A program made the position numbers and the translations under genes. Source: Planococcus sp. ISL-109 (lineage in GTDB: Bacteria > Bacillota > Bacilli > Bacillales_A > Planococcaceae). From it: a stretch of DNA of 64,000 nucleotides. Of this stretch, positions 7,948 to 16,138 are shown one piece after another. The DNA lies in the NCBI RefSeq assembly GCF_018613655.1, contig NZ_JAGGPW010000015.1, positions 42,489 to 106,488 of the forward strand. The letters are read 5' to 3'. Below the pieces are notes generated by a model that saw only the letters and a program-made list of their open reading frames with translations, was not told the DNA's origin and searched no databases. The stretch's first letter is position 1, and every line of letters begins with the position of its first letter.

Positions 7948-8754
7948 CTATTCTTGAAAACGTTTTCTCCACACTAGCCCGCTTGCTGCAACTAAGAACA
8001 ATGCGCCACCGATCAACAACCAAATCGATTGTGACTGTTGTGGTGTTCCTAGACCAGTTGTCGGCATGCCATCCGGTGAACCGGCAGCTTCATAGTCAAC
8101 TAGCGCAATTACTTCAAGCGAATCGACTGTGTTGACTGCAAAGACTGAGTAGACAGTATCTGCAGCAAGTTCTGTGCCTTCAAGCGGCAAGACTTGTGTG
8201 CCATCCGGCAAGCGGATTTCCAAATCATAGCTGTCTGGAGCAACTTCTGCATAATCCGTTACTGCTTTAAACTCAGCTCCGCTGAACAAAGCATCTCCAC
8301 CGATGATGCCAACATCAACTGCTGGAGCATCCGGAGACAAATGACCGACGCGGATTTTCGCTTGGCCTTCTGTTACTTCCATGGAATCTTCAGCGACAAC
8401 AAACTCAATGGACTCCAATAGGTTCGCAGCTGCTACTGTGTAAGCTTTTCCAGCTTCCACTTCCAAATCAGCCTGCAAGACGCCTTCACCTGCTGCATAT
8501 TCAGTGCCTGCAGCAAATACTTCTACATCATGTGTACCAGCCGGGACATCCAAATATCCAGAATCCGTTTTGAATGGTACTTCTTCGAGCGTTAAATCGC
8601 CATTGACATAAACGTCTACTGCAGGAGCATCAGGTGAAGCGTGTAGAACTCTTACTTTCGCACCGTCACCGTGTTCATCTGCCATGACTTGAGAAGCGAG
8701 GAGGGAAAACAGCACCAGCATTGCGACAGAGAGGGATACAGCAATCTTCTTCAT
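7948..8754 (-). CDS. DUF4397 surface protein with sorting-like tail
   Basis: A 268-residue exported protein. Residues 1-25 are a signal peptide (MKKIAVSLSVAMLVLFSLL, then ASQVMA). Two related beta domains follow, each opening with a matching segment: VRVLHASPDAPAVDVYVNG near 34 and IRVGHLSPDAPAVDVGIIG near 134, typical of DUF4397. The C-terminus has MPTTG (230-234), a spacer, a hydrophobic stretch (about 245-261) and WRKRFQE, which has the architecture of a cell-wall sorting signal with M in place of L. The class F sortase is encoded directly downstream. Function of DUF4397 domains is unknown. Confidence 0.85.
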   Translation of the reverse strand: MKKIAVSLSVAMLVLFSLLASQVMADEHGDGAKVRVLHASPDAPAVDVYVNGDLTLEEVPFKTDSGYLDVPAGTHDVEVFAAGTEYAAGEGVLQADLEVEAGKAYTVAAANLLESIEFVVAEDSMEVTEGQAKIRVGHLSPDAPAVDVGIIGGDALFSGAEFKAVTDYAEVAPDSYDLEIRLPDGTQVLPLEGTELAADTVYSVFAVNTVDSLEVIALVDYEAAGSPDGMPTTGLGTPQQSQSIWLLIGGALFLVAASGLVWRKRFQE

Positions 8755-8946
8755 GTGGCCAACCTTCTTTCGTATAGTTTTTTGTATAACTTTTGTACAC
8801 CTTATTTATACACTGATATAAAATAAATATCAATAGATAATAGAATATTCTGATAAATTTGAGCTATATGACATAAAAAGCGATACAAACTTTCATTAAA
8901 AGGAAAAAACTGCCAGAAGAATACCTTCTAAGCAGCTTTCATCTCG

Positions 8947-9615
8947 TTATTCATTTACAGCGTTTATATCGACCAAACTTTCGATAACCGTATAGTTGAG
9001 TGCTTGAGTCGCCAAGCGATCCGCTTCGGCATTTTCCTTGCGGGGAACGAATTCGTATTCCGGATGGACGCCGATTTTTTCCAGGCGCTCGTCGATGCGG
9101 TCCGCCCACCTGGCAAGCGCTTGTTCCGGTACCGCCCACTCCCCGCTCATTTGATTGACCAGCAGTCGGGAATCTCCGATAAAACGCACCGGCAAATGGT
9201 GGACACCGAGCAATTCCAGCTCCTGAACCGCCATCGACAGCGCCGCATACTCCGCTTCGTTATTCGATTCCAATTCATCGATTGCCGAGTTTTTCCGCAA
9301 CCGGTATTCTTTACCGCTTTGCTTATAGTAAATCACGCAGCCAAGCCCCGCCCTTTTCGTGTGGCGGTCAAAGCCGCCATCATAATAGACGATGACGTCA
9401 TGCGGCTCGGTTTCGATTTCAGCTACGTAGTTTGTCAGCTCTTTCAAACTCCAATTGCTGTTATGCCGGTCGACAAATTGCAAACGCTTCGTCCTTCCAG
9501 TGCTTTCAAGGTCTGCGGCTATTTGAACGGCATCGTTCGCTTCGAGTTCTTCCGAAAGAAACTGCAGCACTTTGTCTTTCGGTGATTTATAAGCCCAATC
9601 GATCCGCACTTTCAT
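8947..9615 (-). CDS. RNase H-like protein (YpeP-type, reverse transcriptase-like)
   Basis: A 222-residue protein with a small N-terminal domain (about 1-65) and an RNase HI fold (about 72-212). The first acidic site is in VYYDGGFD, then ESNNEAEYAAL (Glu), then FIGDSRLLVNQ (Asp), and finally ENAEADRLATQA (Asp), so the four-acid active site looks complete. Relatives such as B. subtilis YpeP are annotated as reverse-transcriptase-like or ribonuclease H-like; physiological role is unclear. There is no reverse transcriptase next to it. ATG at 9615 is preceded by AAAAGGACGG. Confidence 0.8.
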   Translation of the reverse strand: MKVRIDWAYKSPKDKVLQFLSEELEANDAVQIAADLESTGRTKRLQFVDRHNSNWSLKELTNYVAEIETEPHDVIVYYDGGFDRHTKRAGLGCVIYYKQSGKEYRLRKNSAIDELESNNEAEYAALSMAVQELELLGVHHLPVRFIGDSRLLVNQMSGEWAVPEQALARWADRIDERLEKIGVHPEYEFVPRKENAEADRLATQALNYTVIESLVDINAVNE

Positions 9616-9638
9616 TTCGTCACCGTCCTTTTAAATCA

Positions 9639-9656
9639 ATCACGCCGGGGCGTGAT
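9639..9656. terminator. Short GC hairpin
   Basis: ATCACGCC-gg-GGCGTGAT is a compact near-perfect palindrome between the ktrA-like gene and the RNase H-like gene. It may be a weak terminator or an operator; no clear T tract follows on the minus strand. Confidence 0.4.
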
Positions 9657-9739
9657 GTTTCCGGATTCCCCTTTGTGCTTATACAAGGTTTTTTCAGGTC
9701 TGATGTTTTCAGCAAGTTTCCGCATTGCTGTCGAAATCA

Positions 9740-10396
9740 TTACAGGCCTTTGGCTTCAAAGCGTTTCAGGTCATCTTTATGTCCCATTGCAATCAAAATA
9801 TCCCCGGTTTGGATTGAATCTTCAAGTAGCGGCGCGATATTGACATCTTCACCGTTTTTCAAAGCTAGAATCATACAGCCGTATTGCTTGCGGATATTCA
9901 GTTCACCTAATGTTTTGCCGATCACCTTTTTGGATGCCTCGAGCTCAATAATGCTGTAATTCGCTGACAAATTAATGTAGTCGACTACTTTTTCCGAATC
10001 GACGTGGTGTGCTGTTCGGATACCCATTTCATATTCCGGCTGGATGACCCGGTCTGCGCCGATTTTCTCTAAAATCTTTTGGTGCTGCTGATCGCGTGCT
10101 TTGACCCATACTTTCGGGACGCCTAGCTCTTTCAGCATCAGTGTACACAATACGCTCGCCTGCAGATCATCGCCGATCGCCACGATGGCGTATTCAAAAT
10201 TCCGGACGCCCAGCGACTTCAGGCTGCCTTCATCCGTCGCATCCGCTATTGCTGTATGGCTCGCATAATCGGAAATCGCGTTGATATTTTCCGGATTGGA
10301 ATCGATCGCCATGATTTCATGCCCGAGTTCATACAGTTCTTTGCAGACGCTGCTGCCGAAGCGCCCAAGGCCGATCACCACTATTTGCTTTTTCAT
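9740..10396 (-). CDS. Potassium channel gating subunit, KtrA/TrkA family
   Basis: A 218-residue cytosolic RCK protein. The N-terminal Rossmann domain (about 1-135) opens with VVIGLGRFGSS (GxGxxG nucleotide-binding loop) and carries the acidic residue in AIDSNPENI; the C-terminal RCK_C domain (about 137-218) is the usual c-di-AMP-binding part in Ktr systems. It would gate a KtrB/KtrD membrane subunit by binding ATP/ADP. No ktrB lies next to it, which is like the unlinked ktrC of B. subtilis. KtrA versus KtrC cannot be decided here. Confidence 0.88.
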   Translation of the reverse strand: MKKQIVVIGLGRFGSSVCKELYELGHEIMAIDSNPENINAISDYASHTAIADATDEGSLKSLGVRNFEYAIVAIGDDLQASVLCTLMLKELGVPKVWVKARDQQHQKILEKIGADRVIQPEYEMGIRTAHHVDSEKVVDYINLSANYSIIELEASKKVIGKTLGELNIRKQYGCMILALKNGEDVNIAPLLEDSIQTGDILIAMGHKDDLKRFEAKGL

Positions 10397-10773
10397 ATCG
10401 TTTCCTACTTTCTATTGGGTGATTCGAACAAATTCTCGTTACCAAAATAGTACGCTACCGCATCGCATTTTGTCGAAGATTTCATACCGTGTGGCTTATT
10501 CAAATGGCCTGGCCTATAAACAGTCTATTATTATAGTAGTTTCACTAATGAGTTTTGTTTGCCGATCTTCCTCCATGCAACTTTTTTCGGCACGGATGTC
10601 CCCGCAGTTTAGCACCCGACTCTTTAAAAACAGAGGAAATCTTATTGCTCTAGTTCTACTCCAATCAACTTTTCCAGTAAGCGAACGAACAATCAATTGG
10701 CACAGTTTCTTCCTTTATACTACAATGGGAATTAATATCCTTCATACCCGATAGAGAAAGGTTGTTTAATTCA
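10397..10773. other. Divergent intergenic region between ktrA-like gene and cysK
   Basis: 377 nt without a supported gene. The half next to cysK holds TATACT at 10715-10720 and AATGGGAATT at 10724-10733, a possible CymR half-site. The half next to ktrA was inspected for a c-di-AMP (ydaO-type) riboswitch; on the minus strand it has GC-rich pieces near 10580-10620 but no recognisable consensus. Confidence 0.4.
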
Positions 10774-11691
10774 ATGAAACCCTATGATTCCATTATCGAT
10801 TTAATCGGCAATACACCTGTCGTCAAATTGAATCGGCTCGTCCCTGAAGGCGCTGCCGATGTTTACGTGAAACTTGAAATGTTCAACCCGACCAAAAGCG
10901 TCAAAGACCGCGCTGCCTATAACATGATACGCGAGGCAGAAGAATCCGGTGAACTGGCGCCCGGTTCGACAATTATTGAGCCAACGAGCGGCAATACCGG
11001 CATCGGCCTGGCAATGGTTGCAGCCGCAAAAGGCTACCGCTCGATTCTCGTGTTGCCGGACAATGCGACTCAAGAGCGCATCAACTTGCTCAAAGCATTC
11101 GGTTCGGAAGTTGTGCTGACACCAAGTGATGATAAAATGCCCGGCGCGATTCAAAAAGCGCTTGAATTGCGCGAAACGATTCCGAATAGCTATATTCCCC
11201 AGCAATTTGAAAATCCGGCGAACCCGGATGCGCACCGCGGAACGACAGCGATGGAAATTCTCGAGCAAATGGACGGACAGCTCGATGCCTTCGTCGCTTC
11301 AGCAGGTACTGGCGGAACGATTACCGGAACTGGCGAAACCTTGAAGGAAAAATTACCGAACCTTCACATAACCGTCGTCGAACCGAAAGGATCCCCTGTA
11401 CTTTCCGGCGGCAAGCCGGGCAAACACAAACTGGTCGGGACAAGCCCCGGCTTTGTGCCGGACACACTCAACACAGCTATCTATGATGAAATCATGGCGA
11501 TCGAAGATGAAGATGCGATTGATATGTTCCGCCGTGCAGCCCGTGAAGAAGGCGTCTTTGTCGGCCCTTCCGCCGGCGCGACCATTTTTGCGGCGATTGA
11601 AATCGCCAAACGGCTCGGATCAGGAAAAAAAGTATTATGCATCGCCCCGGATACCGGGGAACGCTATTTGAGCATGAACCTATTTGAATAA
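10774..11691 (+). CDS. cysK: Cysteine synthase A (O-acetylserine sulfhydrylase)
   Basis: A 305-residue PLP enzyme making cysteine from O-acetylserine and sulfide. ATG at 10774 is preferred over an in-frame TTG at 10762 that abuts the AGAAAGG site. Motifs: PLP lysine Lys44 in KSVKDR, substrate loop TSGNTG (71-76), phosphate loop GTGGTITG (about 174-181), and Ser in VGPSAG near the C-terminus. Length and motifs are those of CysK; CysM is a less likely alternative. Lies upstream of an ABC importer of the sulfonate/nitrate type, separated by a terminator. Confidence 0.92.
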   Translation: MKPYDSIIDLIGNTPVVKLNRLVPEGAADVYVKLEMFNPTKSVKDRAAYNMIREAEESGELAPGSTIIEPTSGNTGIGLAMVAAAKGYRSILVLPDNATQERINLLKAFGSEVVLTPSDDKMPGAIQKALELRETIPNSYIPQQFENPANPDAHRGTTAMEILEQMDGQLDAFVASAGTGGTITGTGETLKEKLPNLHITVVEPKGSPVLSGGKPGKHKLVGTSPGFVPDTLNTAIYDEIMAIEDEDAIDMFRRAAREEGVFVGPSAGATIFAAIEIAKRLGSGKKVLCIAPDTGERYLSMNLFE

Positions 11692-11703
11692 GTTTTGAGT
11701 AGT

Positions 11704-11734
11704 AAAGGAGAGGCCGCGGCCTTTCCTTTTTTTT
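11704..11734 (+). terminator. Terminator after cysK
   Basis: AAAGGAGAGGCCGCGGCCTTTCC followed by eight T: stem AAAGG..GGCC/GGCC..CCTTT and a clear U tract. Confidence 0.88.
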
Positions 11735-11761
11735 GTGGAAAAAAGTTTTTCCCAGCATATC

Positions 11762-11789
11762 TTGACAATCCCTATAAAAATACTATACT
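11762..11789 (+). promoter_or_regulatory. Sigma-A-type promoter of the ABC transporter operon
   Basis: TTGACA at 11762-11767 and TATACT at 11784-11789, separated by 16 nt. It lies 54 nt before the TTG start of the ATPase gene and just after the cysK terminator, so the transporter has its own promoter. Confidence 0.75.
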
Positions 11790-11793
11790 TTAT

Positions 11794-11815
11794 TAAAACG
11801 ATATCCGATTGGAAA
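11794..11815 (+). promoter_or_regulatory. Possible CymR operator
   Basis: TAAAAC, then ATTGGAAA 8 nt later, resembles the CymR consensus as I recall it (TAA-rich half, then ATnGGAA) with spacing one nt longer. It directly follows the -10 box at 11784-11789, where a repressor would block transcription. Function is inferred from sequence likeness and sulfur-related context. Confidence 0.4.
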
Positions 11816-11842
11816 GGTAGGTTTTATAGCCGGTGAAAATTT

Positions 11843-12631
11843 TTGTTTATTGAAATCCAGCAAATCAACAAAATATATACCGATAAGGACAATCGCGCCA
11901 ACACGGTTTTACAAGATATTAACCTCGAAATCCCGAAAGGCCAGTTCGTCTCGATACTCGGCCCTTCCGGCTGCGGCAAATCCACTTTGCTGGCGATGAT
12001 CGCCGGATTGACCTCGGCCTCGTCGGGCGACATCATCGTTGACGAGAAAAAAGTAATGAAACCTGGCAAAGACCGCGGCATGGTGTTTCAAGAAGCGGCA
12101 TTATTTCCATGGATGAACGTGACCGAAAACGTCGTGTTCCCGCTGCGCAAAGAAATGAACAAAAAACAAGCGGCAGAGCGCGCCCGCCATTTCCTGCAAA
12201 TGGTCCAACTCAGCAATTACGCTGACCATTATCCGCATGAGTTGTCCGGCGGCATGCAGCAACGCGTCTCTATCGCCCGCTCGCTCGCGATGGACCCAGC
12301 TGTCCTGCTGATGGATGAACCGTTCGGCGCGCTGGATGAACAGACGCGCAGCCGGCTTCATGGACAATTGGAGAAAATATGGATCGACACGCAAAAGACC
12401 ATCGTCTTTGTCACCCACAGCATATCCGAATCGATCAAATTATCCGACCGCATCGTTGTTATGGGGACGCGTCCGGGTACGGTGATTGCCGATACCACAG
12501 TCGATATCCCGCGTCCGCGGGAAGAGCACAAACAGCAAGTCGCAGCACTTGAAGAACATATTATGGGGCTGTTGAAAACGGAGATCGACAAAGTCATAAA
12601 CGAGGAGCTTGCGTATGAAGCCCGCCGTTAA
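11843..12631 (+). CDS. ABC transporter ATP-binding protein, nitrate/sulfonate type
   Basis: A 262-residue ATPase. The start is taken as TTG at 11843, 6-7 nt after GGTGA. Walker A is GPSGCGKST (40-48), signature LSGGMQQR (134-141), Walker B LLMDEP (155-160), H-loop in FVTHSI. Closest types are SsuB/TauB/NrtD, which energise uptake of aliphatic sulfonates, taurine or related anions. It overlaps the permease gene by 17 nt and is followed by a binding protein, a complete importer. Substrate is not provable; proximity to cysK favours a sulfur source. Confidence 0.88.
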   Translation: MFIEIQQINKIYTDKDNRANTVLQDINLEIPKGQFVSILGPSGCGKSTLLAMIAGLTSASSGDIIVDEKKVMKPGKDRGMVFQEAALFPWMNVTENVVFPLRKEMNKKQAAERARHFLQMVQLSNYADHYPHELSGGMQQRVSIARSLAMDPAVLLMDEPFGALDEQTRSRLHGQLEKIWIDTQKTIVFVTHSISESIKLSDRIVVMGTRPGTVIADTTVDIPRPREEHKQQVAALEEHIMGLLKTEIDKVINEELAYEARR

Positions 12632-13370
12632 GCGCCTCCTCTTTTATAGTGGACTTATTTTATTCTGGGGACTCGGCTCCCATTTCGAATTATGGCACGA
12701 GACCATACTTCCTTCGCCATTCAGCGTATGGGACTCACTCGTAGCCGGATTTTCTGATATGACTTTGGTTTACGATTTGGTGGCAAGTTTCCGCCGCCTG
12801 TTCATCGGCCTCGTCGTCTCCATTCTCATTGGGACCGCGCTCGGCATCCTGCTCGCCCGCTCCATAACCGCCGATGAAACGATCGGCTCGATGGTTCTGG
12901 CATTGCAAAGCGTACCGAGCATCATCTGGCTCCCTCTTGCAATGATGTGGTTCGGCCTCGGCGAAGGCGCCATCATCTTCGTCGTCATTCTCGGCGGTAC
13001 GTTCGTCATGACATTGAACGTCCGGACTGGCATCAAAAACGTCAATCCGCTCTACATAAAAGCAGCCCGCACGATGGGCTCGAACGGCATCGACTTGTTT
13101 TGGAAAGTCATCATTCCCGCTTCTGTCCCGTACCTCGTCACCGGTGCCCGTCTAGCTTGGGCATTCGCATGGCGCGCACTCATGGCAGGTGAATTACTGA
13201 GTGCCGGACCAGGCCTTGGCTACACCTTACGCTACGCTTCCGACTTCGGGAATATGGCACTCGTCATCGGCGTCATGATCATCATCGGTGTTGTCGGCGC
13301 AGTGGTCGACCAAATGATTTTCCAACGCATCGAGAAAAACGTCCTGAAACGCTGGGGACTAGAAACATAA
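12615..13370 (+). CDS. ABC transporter permease, nitrate/sulfonate type
   Basis: A 251-residue permease with about six transmembrane helices and the binding-protein-dependent transport loop (AARTMGSNGIDLFWKVIIP at about 150-168), which docks the ATPase. ATG at 12615 follows GAGGAG by 7 nt; an in-frame TTG at 12609 is less likely. Overlaps the end of the ATPase gene, implying translational coupling. Works with the ATPase and lipoprotein encoded on either side. Confidence 0.88.
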   Translation: MKPAVKRLLFYSGLILFWGLGSHFELWHETILPSPFSVWDSLVAGFSDMTLVYDLVASFRRLFIGLVVSILIGTALGILLARSITADETIGSMVLALQSVPSIIWLPLAMMWFGLGEGAIIFVVILGGTFVMTLNVRTGIKNVNPLYIKAARTMGSNGIDLFWKVIIPASVPYLVTGARLAWAFAWRALMAGELLSAGPGLGYTLRYASDFGNMALVIGVMIIIGVVGAVVDQMIFQRIEKNVLKRWGLET

Positions 13371-13408
13371 TAATAGAAGAAACCACACATTAAAGGAGGA
13401 ATTTATTC

Positions 13409-14401
13409 ATGAAACGATACGGACTACTTTTGGCAACACTAGCTGCAACAGGATTTTTGACAGCTTGCGGTGCTTCTAATGCTGCACAAGATGACGCAGA
13501 GAAAACTGTCGTTCTTGGCTACTTCCCGAACCTAGACCACGCTACGGCGATGGTCGCAAAAGACCAGGCATTTTATGAAAGCAATTTACCGGAAGGAACC
13601 AATGTCGAGTACGTCACATTCGCTGATGGCGCCGACTTCATGACGGCGTTGAAAACCGGCGATATCGACGGCGGGCTCGTCGGACCGGGACCTGCGATGA
13701 ACAACTACACGAACGGCGCGGATGTCCGCATGATCGCCGGCGGAGCAAGCGGCGGAACTGTCGTTATGGCTCGCGAAGGCAGCGGCATCGAGTCGCTTGA
13801 AGACCTAGATGGCAAAACTTTCATCACGCCTCGCGTCGGCTGCACACACGATGTGCAATTCGAAACATTTATGAAGGAAAATGATGTCACCTCGAACCGC
13901 ATCGGCGGTGAAATGGTTCACCAAACCGGCAACCCGGCTCAATACGAAGCGATGTTTGCAACCGGCAAGATCGATGTCGCCGTAGCACCTGAACCATGGG
14001 CATCGGTACTTGCACAAAACACCGGCGCCAAAGTGATCATCGAACCGGATGAAATTTCATTCGGTACATCGCTCCCGGCTTCTGTCCTCGTCACATCCAG
14101 TGAATTGATCGACGCCGATCCGGAAAGCGTACAAGGCATTGTGGATGCACACGAAGAAGCAACTGCTTATATCGCAGACAACCCGGAAGAATCAAAGGAA
14201 ATCGTCATTGCGACAATCGATGACATCACGGGCCAAAAACTTGAGAAATCTGTCATCGATGGTGCCTGGGGCAATATGTTCTTCAGCACAGACATCGACG
14301 GCGCTGAAATCCAAGCATTCGGCGACGCTTCGTTTGATCTGAAATTCCTGAAAGAACAACCGGACTTCAGCGAATTGACCGATACACAGTTTTTGAACTA
14401 A
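13409..14401 (+). CDS. ABC transporter substrate-binding lipoprotein (SsuA/TauA-like)
   Basis: A 330-residue lipoprotein. Signal peptide ends in LTAC with lipidated Cys20. The mature part begins VVLGYFPNLDHATAMVAKDQ, a hallmark of NMT1/SsuA-like binding proteins, and contains DGGLVGPGPAMNNY, the ligand-cleft region. Preceded by AAAGGAGG. It is the last gene of the importer operon and ends at a strong terminator. Candidate ligands are sulfonates, taurine, nitrate or thiamine precursors; context near cysK favours sulfonates, but this is inference. Confidence 0.87.
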   Translation: MKRYGLLLATLAATGFLTACGASNAAQDDAEKTVVLGYFPNLDHATAMVAKDQAFYESNLPEGTNVEYVTFADGADFMTALKTGDIDGGLVGPGPAMNNYTNGADVRMIAGGASGGTVVMAREGSGIESLEDLDGKTFITPRVGCTHDVQFETFMKENDVTSNRIGGEMVHQTGNPAQYEAMFATGKIDVAVAPEPWASVLAQNTGAKVIIEPDEISFGTSLPASVLVTSSELIDADPESVQGIVDAHEEATAYIADNPEESKEIVIATIDDITGQKLEKSVIDGAWGNMFFSTDIDGAEIQAFGDASFDLKFLKEQPDFSELTDTQFLN

Positions 14402-14404
14402 ACG

Positions 14405-14441
14405 AAGAAACCCCCACCAAAAAACAGGTGGGGGTTTCTTC
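14405..14441. terminator. Bidirectional terminator
   Basis: GAAGAAACCCCCACC, AAAAAACA, GGTGGGGGTTTCTTC: perfect 15-bp stem between convergent genes. Confidence 0.95.
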
Positions 14442-15987
14442 ATGTCCGCTGGGCTTTTTCCAATCGGGCGAAGGCGCGCCAGGCGTGGTATATGAGCCGG
14501 TCGAACCATAACAGCGCGTCGACCTTTTTCAAAACGGTCGCAAGTTCTGCTTCGTTTTTGGCGGCGCGCACATAATACTCATTGCGCCGTGCTTTCCGCT
14601 CTATAGCCATTTCTTCTGATGCTGCGCTGAATTCCTGCACCAGCTCCGGCAATTGCTTGTCTTCGGTTAATTCTGCCTTTGCTTTGTCCAAGAGAGGCAT
14701 CCATTTGCCAGAAGTTCTTGGATGCACCAGATGAGCTTCACGGCCAATCGGTTCTTCAATCACCTGCAACAAGCGATCGACATGGTCGAGCGTGTGAAGA
14801 ATTTGCACGTGGCGCTGGAAGGCTTCCTGCGGCATGGACTGGATTCGGTCGAGAAAAGTGCGGATCTCCATCGCCGCTCCGTGCAAAGTATCAACTTTGT
14901 GCAGGTCCACGGTTCCATCGCGCAACACCACTTGCATCAACTGCATCAGTTCCGCTAAGACAAGCTGAATCGTTTGGTGGACGGCTTCAAGCGCAACTTG
15001 CGGCAATTTCGCCACTTGCGGGTTTAAATGCCGGACAAACGGATTTCCTTTTGCCGGCACCAGCTTTTCTATCAGCTTGATAAACGGACGGATCAACAAT
15101 GCAAAGACGAGAACACCGAGCACATTGAACAAAGTATGGAAAATGGCGATACCAAAGGCAGCGTCGAACTCCTCGAACAGGAGATGGCTGATGAACCTTG
15201 TCGCCTGCAATAATTGCGGTGTGAATATCAGCGCCAAAAGAGCCGTCCCGATATTGAACAGCACATGCGTCAGACCTGCCCGTTTCGCGGCAGTGCCCGC
15301 TCCGATAGCAGCAAGAATGGCGGTGAGTGTGGTCCCGATATTTTGCCCGATGACCAAATAAGCCGCTTGTTCGAATTCAATCACGCCGGAAAATAGCGCC
15401 GTCAAGGTCGTCGCCACTGCGGCACTCGATGATTGCATAATAATCGTCATGATAGCACCGATAAAAACGAGAAGAAAAATATTGGTTAACCCTGCGAAAG
15501 AAACGGCGTGCTGCAATTCTGCCATCCCTTCCTGCAAGACGCCGAGTCCAAGAAACAGAAGCCCGAAACCGGCAAGAACTGAACCGTAAGCAGCGATGCG
15601 CTCCGGTAAAAATGTTTTCAACAATACGCCGAACCCGACAATCGGCAGCGCCCATCCTTGCAGATCCACTTTAAATCCGATGAGCGAGACAAGCCACCCA
15701 GTACTCGTACTACCGATATTCGCTCCCATAATGACGCCGACGGATTGCGCGAAACTGAGCAATCCGGCACTGACAAAACCGATTGTCAATAGCGTAACCG
15801 CGGTGGACGATTGGATGATAGCGGTAATAAACGCCCCGGAGAAAATAGCGCGCCCCGTGCCTCCCGCGAAGCGGTTCATCCAACCTTTAATGAATTCGCC
15901 GGTCAACTCTTTCAAGGATCCGGTCATAGTTTGCATGCCTAAAAGGAACAAGCCGATTCCACCAAGTATCGCCAAAAGCATCGCCAT
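14440..15987 (-). CDS. Na/Pi cotransporter family protein (NptA-like)
   Basis: A 515-residue protein with an N-terminal membrane part of two homologous Na/Pi-II repeats; each has a QSS motif region (IIQSSTAVTLL near 60, IMQSSSAAVATT near 187), the substrate-binding signature of SLC34-like transporters. The C-terminal part (about 330-515) is soluble, helical and PhoU-like. ATG at 15987 follows AAGGAGG at good spacing; GTG at 15996 overlaps it. Predicted to move phosphate with sodium. Monocistronic; no pho operon genes beside it. Confidence 0.88.
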   Translation of the reverse strand: MAMLLAILGGIGLFLLGMQTMTGSLKELTGEFIKGWMNRFAGGTGRAIFSGAFITAIIQSSTAVTLLTIGFVSAGLLSFAQSVGVIMGANIGSTSTGWLVSLIGFKVDLQGWALPIVGFGVLLKTFLPERIAAYGSVLAGFGLLFLGLGVLQEGMAELQHAVSFAGLTNIFLLVFIGAIMTIIMQSSSAAVATTLTALFSGVIEFEQAAYLVIGQNIGTTLTAILAAIGAGTAAKRAGLTHVLFNIGTALLALIFTPQLLQATRFISHLLFEEFDAAFGIAIFHTLFNVLGVLVFALLIRPFIKLIEKLVPAKGNPFVRHLNPQVAKLPQVALEAVHQTIQLVLAELMQLMQVVLRDGTVDLHKVDTLHGAAMEIRTFLDRIQSMPQEAFQRHVQILHTLDHVDRLLQVIEEPIGREAHLVHPRTSGKWMPLLDKAKAELTEDKQLPELVQEFSAASEEMAIERKARRNEYYVRAAKNEAELATVLKKVDALLWFDRLIYHAWRAFARLEKAQRT

Positions 15988-16105
15988 CCCGTCCACCTCC
16001 TTTTTTACAGTGTAAACGAAAAAGTGGCGTTTTATCGAAAAAAATTCAAACTATTCTTTACCTTGATGCGATTCACGCATTCAGTTTTTCACAGAATGAA
16101 ACCAA

Positions 16106-16136
16106 TAAAAAAAGCCTTCTGCGTGAAGGCTTTTTC
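16106..16136. terminator. Terminator hairpin
   Basis: AAAAAAAGCCTTC, TGCGT, GAAGGCTTTTT: bidirectional stem at the end of the YusW-like gene. Confidence 0.9.
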
Positions 16137-16138
16137 CG

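Noticed and set aside
7954..7968. cre-like sequence TTGAAAACGTTTTCT
   Set aside because: It matches the consensus with one mismatch but encodes the basic tail of the DUF4397 protein, so codon use explains it as well.
10397..10760. Possible c-di-AMP (ydaO-type) riboswitch upstream of the ktrA-like gene
   Set aside because: GC-rich pieces are present on the minus strand, but the conserved core sequences of that riboswitch are not, and no convincing terminator pair precedes the gene.
14679..15400. Open frames on the plus strand across the Na/Pi transporter gene
   Set aside because: They lie opposite a strong transporter gene, lack ribosome binding sites and have Arg/Cys/Ser-rich composition typical of antisense frames.
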